Assembly: GCA_937941715.1 (NCBI GenBank) | Contig: CALDGX010000228.1 | Coordinates: forward strand, 5,949 to 69,948 | Source of the DNA: an uncultured Chloracidobacterium sp. | GTDB taxonomy: Bacteria; Acidobacteriota; Blastocatellia; Pyrinomonadales; Pyrinomonadaceae | Direction: 5' to 3' | Length of the DNA stretch: 64,000 nucleotides | Part shown: piece by piece, positions 1 to 7,593 of the stretch | Layout: every line of letters begins with the position of its first letter | How positions within the stretch are numbered: the stretch's first letter is position 1 | The notes under the pieces: model-generated | What the model was told of the DNA's origin: nothing | Seen by the model: the letters and a program-made list of their open reading frames with translations, nothing else | The model's database searches: none | Made by a program: the position numbers and the translations under genes

Positions 1-251
1 GAACAACCATCCCGACATTGACGTAATCTAACCGTTGGCAAATCGCAAAAATCGGTCGAAAATTTTGGCATTTTGCAAAAATGTTCGACACCCGTTTCGG
101 CAGACCGGCTGATAGGCAAAAAGAAAATTTCCGGTCGTCAACATTTGTGGCATCGGAATTGCCATGAAATTAGCATCAGATCGAAAACGGATCGGTCAAG
201 AACTCAAAAAATCGACAGATCGGGTAAAACTATACAAGGAGGAATCCAGTA
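1..251. other. Left-edge non-coding stretch
   Basis: No complete gene is visible here. One forward frame is open from base 2 and stops with TAA at 29-31, so the first 31 bases may be the tail of a gene lying outside the window, but nine residues are too few to judge. The rest is relatively AT-rich and presumably carries the promoter of the small gene that starts at 252. I could not pick a convincing -35/-10 pair. Confidence 0.3.
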
Positions 252-467
252 ATGAACGGCAAATCAAAGGTAAAGATCGTCAAAAGGGCTTCGGTCGCGG
301 CAGCTGAACCGAAGATCGCAGGCGCCAAAGCGGCGCGTGTCGCGGCACGCGAAATGGTGTCAAATGTCACGGAATGGGTTACCGAGTTCAAATCGCGCAA
401 AAGCGAGGAGACCAAGGCCGCCCTCGAACATCTTTTTGCAGTAAAGGCACAGCCGAACGAATCATAA
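252..467 (+). CDS. Small basic/alanine-rich hypothetical protein
   Basis: A 71-residue protein of unknown function. It starts at an ATG preceded by a very good ribosome binding site (AAGGAGG at about 236-242, spacing 9), which is the main reason to believe it. The N-terminal half is rich in Lys, Ala and Val, the middle looks like an amphipathic helix, and no signal peptide or membrane segment is seen. The composition would fit a small nucleic-acid-binding or structural protein, but this is only a guess. A hairpin terminator follows about 70 bases downstream, so it is probably a monocistronic unit. I do not recognise the family. Confidence 0.6.
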   Translation: MNGKSKVKIVKRASVAAAEPKIAGAKAARVAAREMVSNVTEWVTEFKSRKSEETKAALEHLFAVKAQPNES

Positions 468-536
468 AGCCTCAGATCGCGTCCGCAGCGGCGTGTCAGC
501 AGCAATCATTTTCACAATTTATACAAGTATTTATTG

Positions 537-562
537 ACAGCCGGCTACGTCGGCTGTTTTTG
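537..562 (+). terminator. Rho-independent terminator
   Basis: A perfect 7-bp stem (ACAGCCG at 537-543 with CGGCTGT at 551-557, 7-base loop) runs directly into a T tract. It lies downstream of the small gene ending at 467 and upstream of the dehydrogenase at 657, so it separates the two transcripts. Confidence 0.7.
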
Positions 563-656
563 TTTGGCCGCCCGTCAAGCGTCCGGCAATTTGCGGCACG
601 GTGAGTTTCGCTGTTATTCTACGAGAACAGTTAACGCAATACGGAAAGAATAATAT

Positions 657-1418
657 ATGCGGGGAAAGGTTGCGATCGTAACAGGCGCAAGCAGCGGCAT
701 CGGCAAAGCGACAGCGGCTCTGTTGGCAAAAAATGGAGCAACGGTCGTGGCGGTCGGCCGTAACGAAAAGGAACTGCTCGCCCTTCGCGAGGGGCTGAAG
801 ACAAAAAAGGGCAGTATCCGCATTCATCTGGCGGACGTGACCGAGTTTTCGCAAATTGATCGAATGGTGTCGGAAACGGTGCAGAGTTTCGGTCAGATTG
901 ACATTTTGGTCAACTCGGCAGGCGTCATCAAGAGCGGGACCATCGAAAATACGACGATGGACGATTGGGACAAGATGATGAATCTCAACGTCAGGTCCGT
1001 GTTCAATCTCATTCAGAAATGCCTGCCCCACCTTGAGGCGGTCAAGGGGAACATCGTGAACGTTTCGAGCGTCGCCGGCACGCGCTCGTTTCCGGGCGTA
1101 CTCGCGTACTGCGTGTCAAAGGCGGCCATCGATCAATTGACCCGCTGTACCGCGCTCGAACTTGGCCCCAAGGGCGTAAGGGTGAACGCGGTCAATCCGG
1201 GCGTCGTCGTGACCAACCTGCACCTTCGCGGTGGAATGGACGAGGAAGCCTATAAGGCGTTTCTGGCACACGCCAAGGATACACATCCCATCGGCCGGGC
1301 CGGAAAACCCGAGGAGGTCGCCGAACTCATCGCCTTTTTGGCTTCGGACAAGGCGGGATGGATCACCGGTGCGACGTATGAGATCGACGGCGGACGCGGA
1401 CAGACCTGTGCCCGCTAG
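657..1418 (+). CDS. Short-chain dehydrogenase/reductase (FabG-like)
   Basis: A 253-residue classical SDR oxidoreductase, the usual family length. The Rossmann cofactor motif TGASSGIG is at residues 9-16, the structural NSAG (normally NNAG) at 86-89, and the catalytic set is Asn111, Ser138, Tyr151 and Lys155 (YCVSK). The C-terminal PGVVVT and the EIDGG ending are typical of the family. It should reduce or oxidise a carbonyl/alcohol with NAD(P)H. The substrate cannot be read from the sequence: FabG-type 3-oxoacyl-ACP reductases and glucose dehydrogenase-like enzymes look alike. GGAAAG (643-648) lies 8 bases before the ATG. A metallo-hydrolase gene follows 29 bases later on the same strand and may be co-transcribed. 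Confidence 0.9.
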   Translation: MRGKVAIVTGASSGIGKATAALLAKNGATVVAVGRNEKELLALREGLKTKKGSIRIHLADVTEFSQIDRMVSETVQSFGQIDILVNSAGVIKSGTIENTTMDDWDKMMNLNVRSVFNLIQKCLPHLEAVKGNIVNVSSVAGTRSFPGVLAYCVSKAAIDQLTRCTALELGPKGVRVNAVNPGVVVTNLHLRGGMDEEAYKAFLAHAKDTHPIGRAGKPEEVAELIAFLASDKAGWITGATYEIDGGRGQTCAR

Positions 1419-1447
1419 ATTTAGTTTTTAGATCCTGGATTTGTTCA

Positions 1448-2224
1448 ATGAAGGTCCAACTGCTGCCAAGCACGATCGAGACGGACGGCACCGCCGCCAG
1501 ACGGCAGCATTTTTCCTGCATCGTTATCGATGACCGTGTGGCGGTCGATGCCGGTAGCCTGGCATTTGCCTGCAGCGATACTCAGCGACAGCAGATCCGC
1601 GACGTCATCGTCTCACACGTCCATCTCGACCACATCGCGGGATTGCCGCCGTTTATTGACGACCTGTATTCGACGCTCGTCGGGCCGGTCCGCATTCACG
1701 GTACGGCCGGTATGATCGACGCGCTTGAGACCCACATCTTTAATTGGACGATATATCCGCGATTTTCTGAATTGACCAACGCTCACGGCAAGGTGTTGGA
1801 ATATGTGACATTTACGGGCGGACGCGAATTTAGCTGCGGGCACCTTTCGGTGACGCCGATCGCGGTCAATCACGTGCCCGAGAGCATGGGTTTTATCGTA
1901 TCTGACGGAAATGTCTCGGTCGGCATTACGGGCGATACGGCGCACACTGACGATGTTTGGGAACGACTATCAGACCGGGGCGATCTGGCGGCGGTATTTG
2001 TCGAATGCGCCTTTCCGAACGAACTCGCCGGACTCGCGGCGGCCTCGCATCATCTGACTCCGGCGGGACTCTCGGAGGAACTGAAAAAGTTCAAACGAGG
2101 CGGCGTGCCGATCTATGTGGTAAATATCAAACCGATGTTTCGCGAGCGGGTGATCGCGGAGCTCGCCGACCTTTCGATCAGCGGATTGACGGCCGCTGAG
2201 CCCGGCCAGGTGTTTCAATTTTGA
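1448..2224 (+). CDS. MBL-fold hydrolase, class II cyclic nucleotide phosphodiesterase-like
   Basis: A 258-residue metallo-beta-lactamase-fold protein. The metal-binding signature HVHLDH is at residues 57-62 (H57, H59, D61, H62), with a second Asp in the SVGITGDTA segment and further His residues near the C-terminus (SHHLTP). The arrangement HLDHIAGLPP and the overall layout resemble class II 3',5'-cyclic-nucleotide phosphodiesterases (PDE1/CpdP type) more than beta-lactamases. A cyclic nucleotide or another phosphodiester is therefore the probable substrate, by inference. No signal peptide is seen, so it acts in the cytoplasm. The gene ends in an overlap of about 10 bases with the convergent small gene on the other strand. 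Confidence 0.8.
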   Translation: MKVQLLPSTIETDGTAARRQHFSCIVIDDRVAVDAGSLAFACSDTQRQQIRDVIVSHVHLDHIAGLPPFIDDLYSTLVGPVRIHGTAGMIDALETHIFNWTIYPRFSELTNAHGKVLEYVTFTGGREFSCGHLSVTPIAVNHVPESMGFIVSDGNVSVGITGDTAHTDDVWERLSDRGDLAAVFVECAFPNELAGLAAASHHLTPAGLSEELKKFKRGGVPIYVVNIKPMFRERVIAELADLSISGLTAAEPGQVFQF

Positions 2225-2460
2225 GGCTCGGCCGCTTTTTCACGCATAAAATTGATCGGCTCAAACGCCCCTTCGCGGTGCTCGCCCAAAAAGTTTTCAA
2301 GTACGATGCGGCCATTTGGCATCACGTGCTCGATCCGAAAGGTCCGCTCCTCGCGCAATTTACCCGGCATGATCTCGGCACGGAAAGTTACAAGCATGCC
2401 CTGGCGGGCCCACACGTTGGCTTTCGTCGTTTGGCGGCGGCGTCTGTTAAAAAAGCTCAT
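2215..2460 (-). CDS. Conserved small hypothetical protein
   Basis: An 81-residue protein starting at the ATG at 2460 (MSFFNRRRR). An in-frame TTG lies four codons upstream, but the ATG is preferred. The N-terminus is strongly basic (RRRR). The centre (VTFRAEIMPGKLREERTFRIEHVMPNGRIVL is the region around residues 22-52) alternates hydrophobic and charged residues like a small beta-barrel, with a GEHREGAFEPI tail. It begins 8 bases after the stop of the preceding minus-strand gene, so the two form a mini-operon. Function unknown. The region could be a nucleic-acid-binding OB/SH3-like fold, which is a guess from the pattern only. Confidence 0.55.
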   Translation of the reverse strand: MSFFNRRRRQTTKANVWARQGMLVTFRAEIMPGKLREERTFRIEHVMPNGRIVLENFLGEHREGAFEPINFMREKAAEPQN

Positions 2461-2468
2461 TGGGATGT

Positions 2469-2636
2469 TCAATCTTCGGTTTCGACGGGACGTTTATGCT
2501 TTACCTTACGCTCAGCGGGGTGGATCCTGGCCTCGGGCTTTTCTTTTCCGAGCTTTTGCGCAGGCGGCGCGACCGGTTTTCTGATCGAATCGAACAGAGC
2601 CGTATCGCTATTTTTCTTTTTGGGCCGCCTCGGCAT
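2469..2636 (-). CDS. Very small basic protein (leaderless)
   Basis: A 55-residue, Lys/Arg/Pro-rich protein starting MPRRPKKKN. The start was chosen because an extended -10 element (TGCTATAAT) on the minus strand ends exactly 6 bases before the ATG, which would make the A of the ATG the first transcribed base. No Shine-Dalgarno sequence is present. A longer frame runs upstream to 2702 but would start on the far side of this promoter. The protein is largely disordered by composition. Function unknown; the gene is followed after 8 bases by another small basic protein. Confidence 0.5.
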   Translation of the reverse strand: MPRRPKKKNSDTALFDSIRKPVAPPAQKLGKEKPEARIHPAERKVKHKRPVETED

Positions 2637-2642
2637 TTCACG

Positions 2643-2651
2643 ATTATAGCA
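2643..2651 (-). promoter_or_regulatory. Extended -10 promoter, leaderless start
   Basis: Minus-strand TGC followed by a perfect TATAAT (hexamer at 2648-2643). Six bases separate it from the ATG at 2636, so transcription should begin at the start codon itself. I see no good -35, which fits an extended -10 promoter. Confidence 0.6.
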
Positions 2652-2810
2652 AAAAGCCGGGCGGACGGATCCACGACAGCCGGGAAATGCGAGAATTGAC
2701 AATATTTGACAAAAAATTCACTATAAAGAGTCGTTGAGCGTTGTCCGGACAGTCGTAATAGTCTGATTTTGTAAGGGAAAAGGCTTATCTCGAAAATTCG
2801 ACAAAACGGT

Positions 2811-3716
2811 TTGGCAGAAATGACGCCGATACGCCGCCCGATGTGGCTGCCGGCCTCGAACTATTACGCATTAACAATGGCGGTGGTCATTGCGTTCTTT
2901 TTCCTTGTTTGGGGAATACTGCATGACGGCGGCGACGAAACGCCATGGATCTCGGCAGGTATCGGCGCAAGTGCCATACTTTTTGGTGCCGTGGTGCTGC
3001 GTGAGCTGATAATGCGGCGGGCCCGCAACCGTTACGTCAGGGCACAGCGAAATTTTGACCGTGAACTGCGAGAAGTTTACTCAAGGCTCGGCAATGAACG
3101 CGACACCGAGAAACTGACACTCGATCAGAACAATGCGATCCTCAGTGACATCGCCAAAAAGTCGAGTGCGGCGCGAACGCTCGGTAAATTTTCGGCGGCC
3201 CATCGCGAGGTATTTGAACTGTGCGGCGATTATCTCGCACGCAATAAACGCGAACTCGCGTTGATAGGTACCGGTTCTCCGCGGCTCGTGCCATTGCGGA
3301 AAAGCCGCGAACGCGTCGCCGAATATCACCGCTATCACGTGCTGCAATGGGCCGAGATCGAGGCGAGGGAATTGACGCAGGACGCCAAGAGCCGTTCGAA
3401 ACTATCGGAAAAGGTCGAGTCGGCACAGGCGGCAATGAATGTGATCGATTCGGCGCTCGGCTTTTACCCGGCTGAGCGGTCGCTGCTCGAATCGCGCGAG
3501 GTGGTCGTCGAACTGATCGCGTCGATAAAGGTCGCACATTGGGTCGAACGCGCCGAACGGGCGGCGTTCAAAGGCGAGTACAAAGAAGCACGCAGCCATT
3601 ATCGCGACGCGTTATTCTATCTCGGCCGTGACAACATCAGCAGCGAGGACCGGGAGCTGGCGGCAAGCCGAATCAACGCGGAGCTCGAACGCCTGCGGCA
3701 ATTAGAACAGGATTGA
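2811..3716 (+). CDS. Membrane-anchored hypothetical protein with helical cytoplasmic domain
   Basis: A 301-residue protein. The start is either TTG at 2811 or the in-frame ATG three codons later (2820). Two hydrophobic segments (about residues 20-37 and 48-66) form a membrane hairpin close to the N-terminus. The remaining 230 residues are charged, helical and rich in Arg/Glu, with a TPR-like stretch near the end (ERAERAAFKGEYKEARSHY, about 245-263) suggesting a helical-repeat or coiled-coil domain on the cytoplasmic side. No catalytic motif is visible and I do not recognise the family. It is followed by a tiny zinc-ribbon gene on the same strand. Confidence 0.7.
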   Translation: MAEMTPIRRPMWLPASNYYALTMAVVIAFFFLVWGILHDGGDETPWISAGIGASAILFGAVVLRELIMRRARNRYVRAQRNFDRELREVYSRLGNERDTEKLTLDQNNAILSDIAKKSSAARTLGKFSAAHREVFELCGDYLARNKRELALIGTGSPRLVPLRKSRERVAEYHRYHVLQWAEIEARELTQDAKSRSKLSEKVESAQAAMNVIDSALGFYPAERSLLESREVVVELIASIKVAHWVERAERAAFKGEYKEARSHYRDALFYLGRDNISSEDRELAASRINAELERLRQLEQD

Positions 3717-3763
3717 TACCATCGTCAAAAGCCCATAAGATGGTATGGTCAATATAAAGAGAA

Positions 3764-3973
3764 ATGATTTCCCAACGATGCCCCAAATGTCATAGTGATC
3801 GAATCAGACGCGGATACCGTCCCACGCCGTTCCTGTCTAAACTCATATTTCGCTACAACCTGTTGTGCGATAGCTGCAACTGGGAATTTTTCGGTTTTGC
3901 CGTTCCCGGGACCGTCGATTCGCGGCCGACACGAAAGAATAAGAACAAGCGCAGCGGTGCCCAACGCGGCTGA
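3764..3973 (+). CDS. Small zinc-ribbon protein
   Basis: A 69-residue protein with two CxxC knuckles, CPKC near residue 6 and CDSC near residue 35, which together make one four-cysteine zinc ribbon. The C-terminal third is basic (RPTRKNKNKRS). The pattern SQRCPKCHSDRIRRGYR resembles stand-alone ribbons often found beside envelope genes. No clear ribosome binding site (AAAGAGA only). It could bind nucleic acid or act as a metal-dependent adaptor, but there is no direct evidence. The SLBB gene starts 31 bases downstream. Confidence 0.6.
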   Translation: MISQRCPKCHSDRIRRGYRPTPFLSKLIFRYNLLCDSCNWEFFGFAVPGTVDSRPTRKNKNKRSGAQRG

Positions 3974-4004
3974 ACGCAGGATTTGATCCAAACGCAACTC
4001 GAGC

Positions 4005-4982
4005 ATGATTTTCGGAGCTGATCTGCACCACATTAGACGGTTGATGACCGTGGTCGGTGTCGGCTTGGTACTGATGTGCGCGGCCGCCGCGGTGTGGGGA
4101 CAGTCACCGCCGGCTCCGACGCCGACACCCGAACTTGTCCATTACGGTGATCTGATCGACCTCGATGTCGAGGGCGGATTTGAATTTGACTGGCGGGGCC
4201 GGTTGAGTCCCGAGGGGTTTCTGGACGGATTGAATACCTATGGCGACCCGGTCTATGGATTGTGCCGGAGCGAGACCGATATCGCCGCCGATGTCGTCAA
4301 GGCTTATAAACGGCTGCTTCGCGATCCCGTTGTAACGGTCCGTGTTATCGACCGTTCGAACCGGGCCGTCGCGACACTTGACGGGGCGGTCAAACTGCCG
4401 CAGCGATTCCAGCTTCGCCGTTCCGCCAGGCTCCTGGAACTGATCGTCCTGGCCGGCGGCATAACCGATGACGCGGGCGGTGAGATACAACTGTTTCGCC
4501 CGCCAAATCTGAGCTGTGACCGCCCCCAATCCCAAGCGGGCAACTCCGCCGCGGTCGAGGTCATCACAATCGCAGATCTTTTAAGCGGAAAAGCGGCCGC
4601 AAATCCGGTCGTTCACAGCGGAGACCTGATCACGGTTCGCGGCACTATGCCGATCTATGTCATCGGCGGAGTCAATAACCCTCGAAACATCGGAGCCCGG
4701 ACCGTAATGACCGTGACGCGGGCGATCGCTGCGGCCGGCGGCCTGGCGAAAGAGGCTGACGCGGGCAACGTGGTCATCTTCAGACGTGACGGCGGCGAGA
4801 CCCGAACGATCGACGTCGAACTCGAAAAGATAAACGCCGGTACCGTTGCGGATATTGAATTGCGTCCGCTGGATATCGTCGAGGTCGGCCAAAAGGGCCG
4901 AGGCAAACGAACATATCCGCCGGTTTTGACAGGTTCGCCGAACAAGGCTCCGATAACGCTCCCGCTCAGGGTCGTTGAATAA
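4005..4982 (+). CDS. SLBB / polysaccharide export (Wza-like) protein
   Basis: A 325-residue exported protein. The first ATG (4005) is preferred over the one at 4044 because it supplies a basic n-region (HHIRR) before the hydrophobic core, giving a normal signal peptide cleaved near VWGQ. A Pro/Thr linker follows, then a polysaccharide export-type domain beginning YGDLIDLDVEG (about residues 47-57) and containing the LSPEG and DPVVTVRV strands. Two SLBB-like beta-grasp repeats follow (LLELIVLAGGIT about residue 145, and YVIGGVNNPRNIG about 225). Wza-type proteins form the outer-membrane exit for capsule or exopolysaccharide. No partner kinase, ligase or flippase is nearby, so its role here is unassigned. 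Confidence 0.8.
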   Translation: MIFGADLHHIRRLMTVVGVGLVLMCAAAAVWGQSPPAPTPTPELVHYGDLIDLDVEGGFEFDWRGRLSPEGFLDGLNTYGDPVYGLCRSETDIAADVVKAYKRLLRDPVVTVRVIDRSNRAVATLDGAVKLPQRFQLRRSARLLELIVLAGGITDDAGGEIQLFRPPNLSCDRPQSQAGNSAAVEVITIADLLSGKAAANPVVHSGDLITVRGTMPIYVIGGVNNPRNIGARTVMTVTRAIAAAGGLAKEADAGNVVIFRRDGGETRTIDVELEKINAGTVADIELRPLDIVEVGQKGRGKRTYPPVLTGSPNKAPITLPLRVVE

Positions 4983-5056
4983 CGGCGTTCTCCGACCTGA
5001 CAATATTAACGAATTTGGTTGCCAACGACGTACGACAACCATATACTTAAAAGGTT

Positions 5057-5257
5057 ATGGCAAACAAAGATCGAAAATTCAGCCGGCGGACGCTGGCACT
5101 CATGTGGACCGTACTTGTCGCCGTCGTGATCGGCGTTCTTATTTATTTTGAGCAGATATCGGTACTGTATGTGCTTGCGACTCTCTCGCTTGTCGCCCTT
5201 CTGCTATTCGTCGCATTCGCCGACCTTGAGAAGATAGGTTTCGACTCAGGCGAATAG
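5057..5257 (+). CDS. Small membrane protein
   Basis: A 66-residue protein with two transmembrane helices (about 12-29 and 34-54) and charged ends, with AAAAGG just before the ATG. The TATACT sequence 9 bases upstream could also act as a -10 box. Function unknown. It lies 22-31 bases before the secreted protease gene and is likely in the same transcript. Confidence 0.65.
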   Translation: MANKDRKFSRRTLALMWTVLVAVVIGVLIYFEQISVLYVLATLSLVALLLFVAFADLEKIGFDSGE

Positions 5258-5288
5258 TTTCCAGGCCACGTTTTTAAGGATGGCTATC

Positions 5289-6545
5289 TTGCGCAAATTT
5301 CTGATCGCCGGGCTCGCCGCACTGATAGCGGCGCAAACGGCGTTTGCCGAACCGCCCGGAGCGGTCCCGCAAAAGAAGCTGCGTTGGAATGCCGGCACGA
5401 TCCGGATCGCGGTATCGCGGTCAGTGCTGTCCGCCGCCAACATCAGCGGGGCGAACGCTGTCGACGCCGTAAAACGCGGCGTGCGGGCGTGGGAAGCCGC
5501 AGCCGGTATCGAATTTGAGATCGTGCTTACGGATCGCGAGAATGCCAGCGGCCCCGGTGCCGCCGGAGACGGCGTGAGCCTGATCACGATCGCACCAAAC
5601 GCCGAGAATATGCTTATTTTCGGCCGTGACGACCTCGACGCGGCTGCCAAGACGCGGATCTTCTACAATCGCAAAGGTGCGATCACCGAAGCCGACATCG
5701 TACTCAATCCGACACAACAATTTTCGACCGACGGCGGATACGGGGCATTTGACCTCGAATCAACAGTAACGCACGAGGTCGGCCACCTGCTCGGGCTCAG
5801 ACACTCAAATGTATTTGGGTCGATAATGTATCCGACCACGGCGAGGAACGGTTCGACCGGCATTCCCGGCGTTCTTGCCCGCGACATTGCCGAGGTGGAT
5901 CTGGCAAGCCTTCGCGAACTGTATTCGCTTGCGGGCGGTGACGCCTGCTGCGGCGTGGTCAGCGGAAAACTGAACTCGACACCGAAGTCCGTGAGACCGA
6001 CCGAAATTTGGGCGGAAGACGCTTTCGGACGTGTCGTTGCCGAGACGACTGCCGGCCAGGACGGCACTTTCCGTTTCGGCGGGATAGATGCTGAGACGGT
6101 ATCGGTATATGCCCGTCCGTTGGCGAGAAATACCGAACTTTCGGTGAGCCCGCTCGGCGAGGTCAGCTTCGCCGACGGAGCGGCCGCGATCACCAAACGC
6201 GTGCATCGGCAGAACCGCGGTTTTTCCCTCGCTGCGATCGGTTTGAATGGCCTGCTCAGCGACGCCGCATTGCGAATGGTGCCCGGGCAGACGTATAACG
6301 TGATCCTCGGCGGCGACCGGCTAACGGCCGACGGCATTGACGTTTTTACCTCGTCACCTTATTTCTCGATCGACCGATCGACGATCCGCGACCTTGATTA
6401 CGGCGACGGAATATCGGCGGTCAGCTTTGTCATCTCGATAGACGAGTCGGCTCCGCCGGGGAACTATTCGATCTTTGCGGCGGACCGTGCAGGCGCGACC
6501 GACGCACTCCCGGGAGCGATCACGGTTGCGGCGGCCCGGCGGTAG
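5289..6545 (+). CDS. Secreted matrixin-like zinc metalloprotease
   Basis: A secreted metzincin protease. The start is probably TTG at 5289 rather than ATG at 5280: the AAGGA ribosome site (5276-5280) overlaps that ATG but sits 8 bases before the TTG, and the TTG gives a compact signal peptide (RKFLIAGLAALIAAQTAFA). The zinc motif HEVGHLLGLRH is at residues 162-172 (His162, His166, His172, catalytic Glu163), followed by the Met-turn SIMYP. These are the matrixin/M10 hallmarks. The C-terminal 200 residues form beta-rich modules, the first resembling a carboxypeptidase-regulatory repeat (VSGKLNSTPKS...GTFRFGGID). It presumably cleaves extracellular or envelope proteins; the target is unknown. 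Confidence 0.82.
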   Translation: MRKFLIAGLAALIAAQTAFAEPPGAVPQKKLRWNAGTIRIAVSRSVLSAANISGANAVDAVKRGVRAWEAAAGIEFEIVLTDRENASGPGAAGDGVSLITIAPNAENMLIFGRDDLDAAAKTRIFYNRKGAITEADIVLNPTQQFSTDGGYGAFDLESTVTHEVGHLLGLRHSNVFGSIMYPTTARNGSTGIPGVLARDIAEVDLASLRELYSLAGGDACCGVVSGKLNSTPKSVRPTEIWAEDAFGRVVAETTAGQDGTFRFGGIDAETVSVYARPLARNTELSVSPLGEVSFADGAAAITKRVHRQNRGFSLAAIGLNGLLSDAALRMVPGQTYNVILGGDRLTADGIDVFTSSPYFSIDRSTIRDLDYGDGISAVSFVISIDESAPPGNYSIFAADRAGATDALPGAITVAAARR

Positions 6546-6585
6546 CGAAATCCTTTGGAGACGCGGCCCGGCTGACAGGGTTTGG

Positions 6586-6613
6586 TTGCAATTTGAAATT
6601 GATTGTGCATAAT
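6586..6613 (+). promoter_or_regulatory. Promoter of the three-hairpin RNA
   Basis: TTGCAA (6586-6591), 16-base spacer, CATAAT (6608-6613). The predicted first transcribed base is about 6620, which is exactly where the first hairpin begins. Confidence 0.5.
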
Positions 6614-6619
6614 CAGGAG

Positions 6620-6704
6620 TGTTCACCCCCCAAAAGGTGAACATGTTGCACGCTGTGAGGACGTGCAACGCGAGGGCGACGGTGTGGGAGACGTCGCCCT
6701 TTTC
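6620..6704 (+). ncRNA. Candidate small RNA of three tandem hairpins
   Basis: Three perfect hairpins lie end to end. SL1 pairs 6620-6627 with 6636-6643 (8 bp) and has a C-rich loop that is part of a run of six C. SL2 pairs 6645-6652 with 6662-6669 (8 bp), loop CTGTGAGGA. SL3 pairs 6673-6681 with 6692-6700 (9 bp), loop GTGTGGGAGA, and runs into TTTT, so it doubles as a terminator. A promoter places the 5' end at SL1. Loops 2 and 3 share the pattern TGTG followed by purines. No plausible protein is encoded in this 85-base unit. C-rich loops in known bacterial sRNAs often pair with Shine-Dalgarno sequences; GGA-containing loops are also used to bind CsrA. Either role is inference. I cannot match it to a named Rfam family. 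Confidence 0.65.
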
Positions 6705-6918
6705 TCGTTTAAAGAACTCAGGTCGGAGGCGTTTGGGGCCGGCCGCGTGCTCGGGCGACAGATCGTGAATTTGTCGGTGTCGATATCGAGGGTAAAAAGG
6801 GCTTCGGACTCAGGCCGCGATCGTGCCAAACGCCGTCGCGGCATTTCCGCGGAATATTCGCGACACCAAGTGCAAGATACCGCACGTTTATTTCGATCGG
6901 AGTGAAGGAGACCCGATA

Positions 6919-7038
6919 ATGTTTCGGGCGAGGTACATCGTTATTGGAGAAGGCGACACCGCCCCTGTCACTCGCGAGATCCTCAGAAAGGCCAAGGCTG
7001 ATCCTGAAATGTGGCCGAGTGTATACGTCGGCGGGTAG
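6919..7038 (+). CDS. Possible 39-residue small protein
   Basis: A short reading frame beginning MFRARYIVIGEGDTAPVTRE, with GAAGGAG (6904-6910) placed 8 bases before the ATG. That is one of the best ribosome sites in the window. The frame stays open further upstream, but the site fixes the start here. The peptide is soluble, with a beta-like start and a charged helix (REILRKAKADPE). It lies about 215 bases after the hairpin RNA and ends 6 bases before a convergent gene. Function unknown. Confidence 0.4.
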   Translation: MFRARYIVIGEGDTAPVTREILRKAKADPEMWPSVYVGG

Positions 7039-7044
7039 GGCTGA

Positions 7045-7407
7045 TCAGGCTCCCGCACTGTGGCGGCCGTCAGCCTGTTTGACGAAGCAGGCCCGGCAAT
7101 AGACCGGCCGGCCCTGTGACGGATAAAACGGTACGGTCGTGACTGTCGAGCAGATAGCACACTCTGCCGGGACCTCGATATGGCGCTTTTGGCCCGTGGC
7201 CTGTGCGTGCTCGATCGCCGCCAGCCGCGCGTTCTTGAGTTTCTTACAGGGTTTACAGCGTTTGGGCGGATTCTGCAGGCATTTATCGCGATAAAAAAGC
7301 TGTTCGCCGGCCGTCCACACAAATTCTCCGTGACAGTCGACGCAGCGGATCGGCTGATCGGTGAATTCAGATATTTCGCCTGTTAATTCCGGATCGGCTG
7401 CGGCCAT
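7045..7407 (-). CDS. Double zinc-ribbon protein
   Basis: A 120-residue protein with two CxxC-based zinc-binding units. The first has CVDC at about residues 22-25 paired with CKPC near residue 52, with the intervening FVWTAGEQLFYRDKCL segment typical of the probable-zinc-ribbon family (PF13451-like). The second has CAIC and CRAC, with the PVYCRACF ending seen in CxxC-type ribbon proteins. The family is widespread but uncharacterised; nucleic-acid or ribosome association is a common guess. The gene is oriented opposite to purD, with a 186-base gap that must hold both promoters. Confidence 0.75.
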   Translation of the reverse strand: MAAADPELTGEISEFTDQPIRCVDCHGEFVWTAGEQLFYRDKCLQNPPKRCKPCKKLKNARLAAIEHAQATGQKRHIEVPAECAICSTVTTVPFYPSQGRPVYCRACFVKQADGRHSAGA

Positions 7408-7581
7408 AATAGCTGAGATACCGTCGGCCGGCCTGAGGCTGAAACCTCATTGGCCGGATCTAAAGGACCGGCAAATTCAACTGCTGTCTGTCGCGTCCCG
7501 TGTGTTTCAAAGTCGATGAAATTGACCATACATCCAACCGATTTTTGTGTCAAGCAAAATGGTAATTCCAAAAATGCCGAG

Positions 7582-7587
7582 TAAAAT
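7582..7587 (+). promoter_or_regulatory. -10 box of leaderless purD
   Basis: TAAAAT ends 6 bases before the purD ATG (7594), and no Shine-Dalgarno sequence is present. The mRNA probably begins at the start codon. No clear -35 was found. Confidence 0.45.
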
Positions 7588-7593
7588 TGAATT

